Source: Chloroflexota bacterium
Lineage (GTDB): Bacteria > Chloroflexota > Anaerolineae > Fen-1058
Assembly (NCBI GenBank): GCA_016219235.1
Contig: JACRBO010000774.1
Span: 1 to 7,699, forward strand
Length of the DNA: 7,699 nucleotides
Reading direction: 5' to 3'
The notes beneath the pieces were generated by a model, which worked only from the letters and a program-made list of their open reading frames with translations, was not told the origin of the DNA and ran no database searches. Each line of letters opens with the position of its first letter. The first letter of the stretch is position 1. A program made the position numbers and the translations under genes. Positions 1-5,464 of the stretch are shown here, in pieces.

Positions 1-63
1 ATTATGCATTATGAATTATGCATTGTGCATTGTGCATTGTTCATTGTGCATTGCCCATTGTTC
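1..63. repeat. Heptamer tandem array upstream of thrC
   Basis: From base 1 the sequence splits without remainder into nine consecutive 7-nt units. The first three are ATTATGC-like and the next six ATTGTGC-like, with variants ending in TTC or CCC. The array probably continues beyond the left edge. It ends 16 nt before the thrC Shine-Dalgarno, so it occupies the thrC leader or promoter region. The same family in reverse complement (AATGCAC) recurs at 4531-4565; a 14-nt word at 25-38 matches the complement of 4552-4565 exactly. The 7-nt unit length recalls the STRR repeats of filamentous cyanobacteria. Function unknown. Confidence 0.9.
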
Positions 64-89
64 CCACCCCATCCTTCCAAGGAGTTTCC

Positions 90-1373
90 ATGAACCATCT
101 CATCGGCTACAAATGCAGCATCTGCGGGCAGGAATACGGCCCCACTGAAGTTGAGTATGTGTGCCCGAAGCACGGCGACGAAGGGCTGCTGGACGCCGTC
201 TATGACTACAAAGCCATCAATGCGCAGCACAGCCCCGCCAGAATGGCGACGCAGCAATCGTCGGCCGAACTGAATCTGTTCCGCTATCGGCCGCTGCTGC
301 CCGTCGATTCGAGCGTGCCCAATCTGCCACTGCATGTGGGCTGGACGCCGCTGTATCGCGCGCCGCGACTGGAGCAACTGCTGGGCGTGCGCGAAATCTG
401 GATCAAAGACGATGGTCGCATGCCCACCGCCTCGTTCAAAGATCGGGCCAGTTCGATCACGGTGATGAAGGCCGTGGAGTTGAAGCGCGACCTGATCACG
501 ACGGCGTCGAGCGGCAATGCAGGCGCGGCGCTGGCCGGCATGGCCGGATCGATCAAGCTGCCCGCCGTTATCTTCGTGCCGCAGACCGCGCCGCAAGCGA
601 AGGTGGCGCAGTTGCTGATCTACGGTTCGCACGTGTTTCTGGTCAAAGGCAATTACGACATGGCCTTCGATCTGTGCCTGCAAGCCTCGAAGGAATTTGG
701 CTGGTACTGCCGCAATACCGGCTACAACCCCATCACCGTGGAAGGCAAAAAGACCTGCTCGCTGGAGATTTGCGAACAGCTCTCGCTGGCGAAGGGCGGC
801 TTCATCGATAAGTGGCACACGCCCGATCGGATTTTTGTCAGCGTCGGCGACGGCAACATCATCGCCGGTCTGCACAAGGGCTTGATCGATTTGCAAAACC
901 TGGGCTGGATTGAGGCGATGCCCAAATTGATGGGCATTCAGGCGGAAGGTGCGGCTGCGGTCTACAATGCGTGGCGTGACGGCAAGGATGACATCACGCC
1001 CGTCAGCGGCCACACCATTGCCGATAGCATCAACGTCGATCTGCCGCGCGACGGCCGCCGCGCCGTGCGCGCCATCCGGCAGACGGGCGGCGAAGCGTCC
1101 GCCGTCACCGACGACGAAATCCTGGACGCGATGCGCCTGCTGGCGCGTGAGACGGCGGTGTTTGCCGAGCCGGCTGCGGGGACGGCGGTGGCTGGCCTGC
1201 TGAAAGCGGTGCGAGAAGGCCGCGTGGGCGCGGATGAAAGCGTCGTCGTGGTGATTACGGGCAACGGCTTGAAGGACGTCAACAGCGCCATCAAGGCCGC
1301 CGGTCAGCCCAACATCATCGATCCCGATTTGAAGGCCGTCAGGGCCGCGCTGGAACCGATCGGGTTGCTGTAG
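90..1373 (+). CDS. thrC: Threonine synthase (PLP-dependent), ThrC
   Basis: Converts O-phospho-L-homoserine to L-threonine and phosphate in the cytoplasm, the last step of threonine synthesis. The 427-residue product is full length for the family. Visible landmarks: an N-terminal zinc ribbon-like patch (C9, C12, C25, H28) found in archaeal and Chloroflexota-type ThrC; the PLP Schiff-base lysine K117 in ASFKDR; the SSGNAG loop (140-145) that binds the PLP phosphate or substrate; VGDGN (252-256); and the C-terminal TGNGLKD (390-396) typical of threonine synthases rather than threonine dehydratases. The ATG at 90 is chosen because AAGGAG (79-84) sits 5 nt upstream and the protein then starts just before the Cys patch. 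An in-frame upstream ATG at 18 only translates the heptamer array. No thrA or thrB neighbour is visible. Cysteate or diaminopropionate-type relatives share the fold, but the GNGLKD end favours ThrC. Confidence 0.93.
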   Translation: MNHLIGYKCSICGQEYGPTEVEYVCPKHGDEGLLDAVYDYKAINAQHSPARMATQQSSAELNLFRYRPLLPVDSSVPNLPLHVGWTPLYRAPRLEQLLGVREIWIKDDGRMPTASFKDRASSITVMKAVELKRDLITTASSGNAGAALAGMAGSIKLPAVIFVPQTAPQAKVAQLLIYGSHVFLVKGNYDMAFDLCLQASKEFGWYCRNTGYNPITVEGKKTCSLEICEQLSLAKGGFIDKWHTPDRIFVSVGDGNIIAGLHKGLIDLQNLGWIEAMPKLMGIQAEGAAAVYNAWRDGKDDITPVSGHTIADSINVDLPRDGRRAVRAIRQTGGEASAVTDDEILDAMRLLARETAVFAEPAAGTAVAGLLKAVREGRVGADESVVVVITGNGLKDVNSAIKAAGQPNIIDPDLKAVRAALEPIGLL

Positions 1374-1380
1374 AACCGTA

Positions 1381-1448
1381 GTGCGTGTTACGTGGTGCGT
1401 GATCGATGAACCCATCACGCACCACGTAACACGCATCACGCAGTACGG
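1381..1448. repeat. Inverted heptamer array / 22-bp hairpin between thrC and degV
   Basis: Bases 1382-1403 are the exact reverse complement of 1414-1435, leaving a 10-nt loop (1404-1413). Both arms are themselves built of 7-nt units: GTGCGTG, TTACGTG, GTGCGTG, ATCGATG on the left (1381-1408) and ATCACGC, ACCACGT, AACACGC, ATCACGC, AGTACGG on the right (1414-1448). The hairpin starts 8 nt after the thrC stop. No T-run follows it, so it is not a standard intrinsic terminator, though a stem this strong could still protect the thrC 3' end or slow polymerase. The remaining 70 nt to degV (1449-1518) hold one more ATCACGC word and the degV Shine-Dalgarno; I see no convincing promoter there. Confidence 0.9.
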
Positions 1449-1518
1449 AACTTCGCACCATTTTCCATCACGCGGGGTTATTGCTTACATCACATTCGTT
1501 TACCAGGGGAGAGCAGCC

Positions 1519-2364
1519 ATGGCAGTCAAGATCATCGGCATCACGTCGTCGGGGTTGGAACCGGCCGACGCTCAGAAGTACGGCATAACCATCGTGCCGC
1601 TGCGCGTCAATTTCGGCACAGAGACGCTGCGCGATGGCGTGGACATATCCAAGGACGAGTTCTTGAAGCGGCTGGCCGCTTCCAAACTTTTCCCCACGAC
1701 GTCACAGCCGCCGGCCGGCGACTTCTTGACGCTGTATCAGCAGTTTCGCGCCGGGGGGCATGACGTTTTGTGCGTGGTGGTATCCAATAAGTTGAGCGGC
1801 ACATGGCTGTCGGCCAACACGGCCAAACAGCAACTGGACGATGAGCACGTGACGGTCTTTGACACGCTGAATGTGGCGGCGGGCGAAGCGATGATGTTGA
1901 TCGAAGCCGCCAACCTCGCCAGCGCGGGCCGGACCATCGCGGAGATTCTGCCCCGATTGGAAGTGATGCGCGATCGGATGAAGTTGTACTTCGTGCTGGA
2001 TACCCTGGAATATCTGGCGAAGGGCGGACGCGTGGGCAATGCGCAAGCGTTCATCGGATCGGTGCTGCAAATGAAGCCGATCCTTGAAATTCGCAACGGC
2101 CTGGTCGAAGGCGCAGAACGTATCCGCACCAAAACCAAAGCCCAGGCGCGGTTGCGCACGCTCATCGCCGAGTCGATGCAGGGCAAGTCGAAAGCGCAGA
2201 TGTGCGTACTGTATACCGGTCAGCCGGACAGCGCGATCGAGTTTGCCAACGAACTGAAACAGCAGTATCATCTGGCCGAGTGCGCCGTCTATTCGATGAG
2301 CCCGGCCGTCTCGGCTCATACCGGACCCGGCGCGTTGGGCTTCGGCCTGTTTGTCGAAGACTGA
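1519..2364 (+). CDS. degV: DegV family fatty acid-binding protein
   Basis: DegV/FakB proteins hold a single fatty acid and, in Firmicutes, present it to the kinase FakA for phosphorylation; no FakA-like gene is in view. The product is 281 aa, the normal family length. Landmarks in order: first strand with ITSSG (8-12); ITIVPLRVNFG (23-33); RDGVDIS (38-44); PTTSQP (59-64), whose Thr/Ser face the fatty-acid carboxylate in the family; SNKLSGT (89-95); the diagnostic DTLEYLAKGGRVG (161-173); QMKPIL (184-189); and AHTGPGALG (266-274). The start at 1519 is supported by AGGGGA (1505-1510), 8 nt upstream. The open frame extends back to 1381, but only through the hairpin repeat. One oddity: the usual Asp-Ser of the first loop (TDST in most relatives) reads TSSG. 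The gene ends 10 nt before a hairpin and 56 nt before pyk, so read-through into pyk is possible. Confidence 0.92.
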   Translation: MAVKIIGITSSGLEPADAQKYGITIVPLRVNFGTETLRDGVDISKDEFLKRLAASKLFPTTSQPPAGDFLTLYQQFRAGGHDVLCVVVSNKLSGTWLSANTAKQQLDDEHVTVFDTLNVAAGEAMMLIEAANLASAGRTIAEILPRLEVMRDRMKLYFVLDTLEYLAKGGRVGNAQAFIGSVLQMKPILEIRNGLVEGAERIRTKTKAQARLRTLIAESMQGKSKAQMCVLYTGQPDSAIEFANELKQQYHLAECAVYSMSPAVSAHTGPGALGFGLFVED

Positions 2365-2373
2365 ACACATCCT

Positions 2374-2403
2374 TACTTCCGAAGTCCCACGGCTTCGGAA
2401 GTA
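2374..2403 (+). terminator. Hairpin after degV (AC-Y-TC-S-GA-R-GT family)
   Basis: A 13-pair stem (2374-2386 with 2391-2403, one G-U pair) closes on a CCAC tetraloop, 9 nt after the degV stop. It is followed by TCTTGTT, only moderately T-rich, so termination may be partial. Its two arms are near-copies of an 11-nt quasi-palindrome differing at the centre base (2375-2385 and 2392-2402). The hairpin after pyk follows the same pattern. It ends 17 nt before the pyk ATG and just upstream of the pyk Shine-Dalgarno, so it would also lie in any pyk leader. Confidence 0.7.
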
Positions 2404-2420
2404 TCTTGTTGAGAGGTAAC

Positions 2421-3848
2421 ATGAATCGAACGAAAATGGTCTGCACGGTCGGTCCGGCTGTGGACAGCGATGAGCACATTCGATCTTTGATTCGCGCCGG
2501 CATGTCGGTGGCGCGTGTGAATTTCTCGCACGGCGATCACACCACACACGCCGCCCGCATCGAACGGGTGCGGCGTATCGCGAAAGAAGAGAACGCCATC
2601 GTGGCGATCCTGGGCGACCTGCAAGGCCCCAAACTGCGCGTGAGCAAGATCGCGGGCGGCCCGGTCATGACGGTGCCCGATCAATCGATCACGCTCACGC
2701 TGCGCGAAGTGGCGGGCGACGCCCATGAAGTTACCCTGCCCCATCCTGAACTGGTGCATGGCGTTCAGCCGGGACAACGCTTGCTCATCGACGACGGCGC
2801 ACTGGAATTCGTCGTTACCAGGGTCACGGACACCGATCTGGACTGCCGGGTGATCACGGGCGGCCCGCTCAGTTCCAACAAGGGCGTCAGCGCGCCCGGC
2901 GCGAATTTGAGCCTGTCGGCCATCACGCCCAAAGATCGCGAGGACGCCCGCTTCGCCGTCGAGCAGCAGTTGGACTTCATCGCGCTGTCCTTTGTCCGCA
3001 GCGGCGACGACGTGTGCGAATTGCGCTCCCTGCTCGATCAATTGGGCGCGGACATTCCCATCGTGACCAAGATCGAGAAATCGGAAGCGCTCGAACATCT
3101 CGACGACATCCTGACATGCACCAACGCGATCATGATCGCGCGCGGCGATCTGGGCGTCGAAACGCCGGCTGAAAGCGTGCCCGTGGTGCAGAAGCATTTG
3201 ATCCGGCAATGCAATGCGCGCGGCATACCCGTCATCACAGCCACGCAGATGCTGCAATCGATGATGACGGCCCCCCGCCCTACCCGCGCGGAAGCGAGTG
3301 ATGTGGCGAACGCGATCTACGACGGCACGGACGCCGTGATGCTGTCCGGCGAAACGGCCAGCGGTGAATACCCGATCGAAGCGGCGCAGACGATGGCGCG
3401 CATTGCCGCGCTGACGGAGCAGGATTTTCCGTACGAAAAGTGGCTGACGTTCAACGCGGAGACCCAGTTGAGCAGCGTGGCCGCGATCGGGCGAGCGACC
3501 GTCGAGATTGCAGAGGAAATCGGAGCCAGGGCCATCGTCACCTCGACCCGCACGGGCAACACGGCGCAGCTCATCGCGCAGTTCCGGCCGCGCACACTCA
3601 TCATCGCCACCACGCCATACGAGAAGGTTCAGCGCCGCATGGCTCTGATGTGGGGGGTGCGACCCATGTTGACCCCTGAACATCAGACGACGGACGAAAT
3701 GCTGCGGACGGCGGCCGCGCTAGTCGTCAAGAACGGCATCGCCAAACATGGCGAAACGATCTTGATCACGGCGGGTATTCCGCTGACGGGCGACAATCCC
3801 ACGAATATGCTGCACGTGCACATCATCGGCGAGGAAGACGGGCAGTGA
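2421..3848 (+). CDS. pyk: Pyruvate kinase
   Basis: Transfers phosphate from phosphoenolpyruvate to ADP, the last step of glycolysis, in the cytoplasm. The product is 475 aa, full length, without the extra C-terminal PEP-utiliser-like domain of Bacillus enzymes. Landmarks: TKMVCTVGPA (4-13); R32 in ARVNFSHG (31-38); the catalytic lysine K217 in TKIEK; metal ligands E219 and D243 in ARGDLGVE (240-247); and the signature ITATQMLQSM (272-281) with RPTRAEASDVANA (286-298). The B-domain lies at about 72-168 and the C-terminal allosteric-type domain from about 345. The stretch DLQGPKLRV (66-74) carries Leu, Gln, Lys and Val at the four positions that mark potassium-independent enzymes (see findings). 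The start at 2421 is supported by GAGAGG (2411-2416) and by the N-terminus matching the family; the frame is open back to 2202, inside degV. Hairpins flank the gene on both sides. Confidence 0.96.
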   Translation: MNRTKMVCTVGPAVDSDEHIRSLIRAGMSVARVNFSHGDHTTHAARIERVRRIAKEENAIVAILGDLQGPKLRVSKIAGGPVMTVPDQSITLTLREVAGDAHEVTLPHPELVHGVQPGQRLLIDDGALEFVVTRVTDTDLDCRVITGGPLSSNKGVSAPGANLSLSAITPKDREDARFAVEQQLDFIALSFVRSGDDVCELRSLLDQLGADIPIVTKIEKSEALEHLDDILTCTNAIMIARGDLGVETPAESVPVVQKHLIRQCNARGIPVITATQMLQSMMTAPRPTRAEASDVANAIYDGTDAVMLSGETASGEYPIEAAQTMARIAALTEQDFPYEKWLTFNAETQLSSVAAIGRATVEIAEEIGARAIVTSTRTGNTAQLIAQFRPRTLIIATTPYEKVQRRMALMWGVRPMLTPEHQTTDEMLRTAAALVVKNGIAKHGETILITAGIPLTGDNPTNMLHVHIIGEEDGQ

Positions 3849-3852
3849 ATAA

Positions 3853-3899
3853 AAGACCTCGGAGGTTTTCGCGGCTCGCGCCGAAACCTCCGAGGTCTT
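3853..3899. terminator. Bidirectional hairpin between pyk and zinc ribbon gene
   Basis: Bases 3853-3868 are the perfect reverse complement of 3884-3899 (16 bp). The 15-nt loop contains a small CGCG/CGCG sub-stem (3870-3873 with 3877-3880). It lies 4 nt after the pyk stop and 4 nt before the stop codon of the leftward gene. Read on the minus strand, the descending arm ends in TTTT and is followed by ATT, a fair intrinsic terminator for the zinc ribbon gene. On the plus strand the tail CTTGATATT is weaker. Each arm holds an 11-nt quasi-palindrome (3856-3866 and 3886-3896). Confidence 0.8.
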
Positions 3900-3903
3900 G
3901 ATA

Positions 3904-4473
3904 TTACGCTTCGGCCTGTTCGGCCTGTTCAGTGGGCGGGGATGGCGGAGTCTCAGGCGGAAGTTCCGGCGCGCGTTGGGCGCGGCGCAGGAAGCCGCCG
4001 CTAACGGCGGGTGCAGCCAGTGTCGGTTGAGCGGCTTGCACGGGCACGCCGCCCAGCGCCGGGGTGGCGCAATACGGGCAAATGCTCCAGCGCATATTCA
4101 GCGCGCGGCCACAGCTCTGACAGGATTTCTTGAGCTTGGTGTGGCACGCCGGGCACACCACAAACTCGGCCTGGACCCGCGTCGCGCAGCCGGGGCACAC
4201 CAGCGTCTCTTCGATGCCCTGCAACAAGGCTTCTTCTTCCAACGAGCGCTCATACGCTTCGGCCAGCGTCTCCTTGGGGCGCAGCAACATATAAATCACC
4301 AGGCCCGGCAGAAACATGATGGCCACCAACAGCGCGGCCAAAATCTGCGCAAACACATCCCGCGAGCGGGCGCGCATATCGCGGAACGTCCAGATAATCA
4401 GCGTCAGCCAGAATGCGGCCATCACCGCGCCCAGAAAGGCCAACACTGCCAGTAGAATTGTGCCTAAATCCAT
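3904..4473 (-). CDS. Two-TM membrane protein with double zinc ribbon
   Basis: A 189-aa protein of unknown function. Two hydrophobic segments (about 5-29 and 41-64), with a short basic RDMRARSRD linker between them, suggest a membrane hairpin. An acidic helix (about 68-90) follows, then two treble-clef or rubredoxin-like knuckle pairs: C93/C96 with C107/C110, and C118/C121 with C132/C135, the pattern of DZANK-type double zinc ribbons. The tail (141-189) is low-complexity Ala/Pro/Glu and ends in an EQAEQAEA repeat. By the positive-inside rule the basic linker would be cytoplasmic, which would put both the N-terminus and the ribbons outside. That is unusual for zinc ribbons, so topology is uncertain. 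GGAG (complement of 4483-4486) lies 9 nt before the ATG, and a sigma70-like promoter lies upstream. Such proteins are common as conserved hypotheticals in Chloroflexota; a scaffold or regulatory role is only a guess. Confidence 0.85.
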   Translation of the reverse strand: MDLGTILLAVLAFLGAVMAAFWLTLIIWTFRDMRARSRDVFAQILAALLVAIMFLPGLVIYMLLRPKETLAEAYERSLEEEALLQGIEETLVCPGCATRVQAEFVVCPACHTKLKKSCQSCGRALNMRWSICPYCATPALGGVPVQAAQPTLAAPAVSGGFLRRAQRAPELPPETPPSPPTEQAEQAEA

Positions 4474-4523
4474 AGTTTAGAACTCCATGCAAGGCTTGAG
4501 TGTTTCCCGCTCAAGCGGGCGGT

Positions 4524-4553
4524 ATTATACAATGATCAATGCACAATGCGCAA
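4524..4553 (-). promoter_or_regulatory. Candidate promoter for the zinc ribbon gene
   Basis: On the minus strand TTGCGC (complement of 4548-4553) is followed by an 18-nt spacer and a perfect TATAAT (complement of 4524-4529), about 50 nt before the zinc ribbon ATG. The -35 box falls inside the heptamer array. A small inverted repeat (4506-4519) would lie at the start of the transcript. The same stretch read rightward offers TATTAT (4523-4528) as a weak -10 for radC, without a good -35. Confidence 0.4.
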
Positions 4554-4565
4554 TGCACAATGCAC
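4531..4565. repeat. Heptamer array, AATGCAC type, upstream of radC
   Basis: Five consecutive 7-nt units: one AATGATC, then AATGCAC with one AATGCGC variant. It is the reverse-complement orientation of the array at 1-63. It sits in the divergent gap between the zinc ribbon gene and radC, flush against the TATAAT of the candidate leftward promoter. It passes without a break into a second array of different units. Confidence 0.88.
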
Positions 4566-4616
4566 AGTTACCGTTCGACCAGTTACCGGTCGACCGATCA
4601 CCAGCTACCGATTACC
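4566..4616. repeat. Degenerate 7/8-mer array with units ending in ACC, radC leader
   Basis: The 51 nt split into seven adjoining units of 7, 8, 7, 8, 7, 7 and 7 nt, each ending in ACC (AGTTACC twice, GTTCGACC, GGTCGACC, GATCACC, AGCTACC, GATTACC). Unlike the neighbouring AATGCAC array, unit length and 3' end are kept while the 5' half varies. The array ends 13 nt before the radC Shine-Dalgarno. The same unit grammar, including an exact GATCACC, recurs on the other side of radC at 5355-5464. Confidence 0.75.
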
Positions 4617-4638
4617 TCACTCCCCGATCGAGGCTGAC

Positions 4639-5349
4639 ATGAGCGAAAGCGATAACCACGATTATCATCCCACCATTCACGATCTGCCCAGCGGCGAACG
4701 GCCGCGCGAACGATTGATGCGCGAAGGCCCCACCGCCCTGTCCACCGCCGAACTGCTGGCGATCATCTTTCGCGTGGGCGCGGTGGGCGAGAATGTGTTA
4801 TCGGTGTCCAGTCGATTGTTGGCAAAGTACGGCGGATTGGCCGGCCTGGCTCGCGCCCCGATCAGCGATTTACAGTGCGAGTATGGGTTGGGCGAAGCCA
4901 AGGTCATCACGCTGAAAGCGGCTTTTGAGTTGGGCCGCCGCTTGACCATCGCCTCACCCGACGAGCGCTACCAGATTCGCGCGCCGGGCGATGCCGCCAA
5001 TTTGCTGATGGGCGAGATGAGTTTGCTAGAACAAGAAGAAATGCGCGTCGTGATGCTGGACACGCGCAATCGTGTCATCGCTATCACCACCGCCTATCAG
5101 GGCAGCCTCAACACGTCGGTGGTGCGCGTAGGTGAGTTGTTCCGCGAGGCGGTCCGCCGCAATGCCGCCGCCGTCATCATCGTGCACAATCACCCCTCCG
5201 GCGATCCGTCGCCGTCGCCGGAAGATGTCTCGGTCACGCGCGCGATCATCCAGGCGGGCCAGCTCCTCGACGTGGATGTACTCGATCATCTGGTGATCGG
5301 CCAGCAACGCTTTGTAAGTCTGAAAGAGCGCGGTTTGGCGTTTGGGTAG
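4639..5349 (+). CDS. radC: RadC family JAB/MPN-domain protein
   Basis: A 236-aa RadC (UPF0758) protein. The N-terminal part (about 14-105) contains the [14 protein letters not shown] segment and a helix-hairpin-helix-like region. The C-terminal JAB1/MPN metalloprotease-like domain has the motif H183-x-H185-x10-D196 in [15 protein letters not shown], with the matching upstream glutamate E166 in RVGELF. That segment replaces the HPRE-VF of many relatives but keeps the Glu. All metal-site residues are therefore present. The historical DNA-repair label is doubtful, because the E. coli radC102 phenotype was traced to recG; the true role remains unclear. The start at 4639 follows GAGG (4630-4633) by 5 nt. 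The in-frame ATG at 4546 would add 31 residues encoded by the repeat arrays and is rejected. No recombination or mobile genes are adjacent. Repeat arrays flank both ends, and the downstream neighbour is convergent. Confidence 0.94.
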   Translation: MSESDNHDYHPTIHDLPSGERPRERLMREGPTALSTAELLAIIFRVGAVGENVLSVSSRLLAKYGGLAGLARAPISDLQCEYGLGEAKVITLKAAFELGRRLTIASPDERYQIRAPGDAANLLMGEMSLLEQEEMRVVMLDTRNRVIAITTAYQGSLNTSVVRVGELFREAVRRNAAAVIIVHNHPSGDPSPSPEDVSVTRAIIQAGQLLDVDVLDHLVIGQQRFVSLKERGLAFG

Positions 5350-5354
5350 TGACG

Positions 5355-5404
5355 GGCAATTGGTGATCAGTAATCGGCAATCGGTCAATCGGTGATCGGG
5401 AATC
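5355..5404 (-). repeat. 7/8-mer array, minus-strand half of the radC/FecR gap
   Basis: Read on the minus strand these 50 nt split into seven adjoining units of 7 nt (one of 8): GATTCCC, GATCACC, GATTGACC, GATTGCC, GATTACT, GATCACC, AATTGCC. It begins 5 nt after the radC stop and faces the plus-strand octamer array 4 nt further on. An 11-nt word (5383-5393) is the exact reverse complement of 5425-5435, so the two halves could fold as a large imperfect hairpin. Confidence 0.75.
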
Positions 5405-5408
5405 AGCA

Positions 5409-5464
5409 ACCGGTTGACCGGTTGACCGATTGACCAGTTGACCAATCTACCAATCTACCAATCT
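5409..5464 (+). repeat. Octamer tandem array abutting the FecR-like gene
   Basis: Seven consecutive 8-nt units: ACCGGTTG twice, ACCGATTG, ACCAGTTG, then ACCAATCT three times. Units change stepwise along the array while the ACC is constant. The last unit includes two bases of the FecR-like stop codon (5463-5465), so gene end and array overlap. No classical terminator is visible between the convergent genes radC and the FecR-like gene; this array and its inverted partner fill the whole gap. Confidence 0.88.

Noticed and set aside
1..63. Short repeats considered as a CRISPR array
   Set aside because: Units are 7 nt and contiguous, with no spacers and no cas genes nearby.
9..1439. 476-codon open frame on the minus strand over thrC
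   Set aside because: It is antisense to a clear threonine synthase, its ends lie in repeats, and its Arg/His-rich composition is that of a GC-rich shadow frame with no recognisable domain.
2373..3683. 436-codon minus-strand frame over pyk
   Set aside because: Shadow of pyruvate kinase; no Shine-Dalgarno or family motif, and the composition is typical of antisense frames.
3898..4455. 185-codon plus-strand frame opposite the zinc ribbon gene
   Set aside because: The minus strand encodes paired CxxC knuckles and two TM segments; the plus reading is His/Gln/Arg-rich without motifs.
4506..4519. CCCGCT/AGCGGG inverted repeat considered as an operator or terminator
   Set aside because: A 6-bp stem with a 2-nt gap and no T-run; too small to call beyond a note in the promoter entry.
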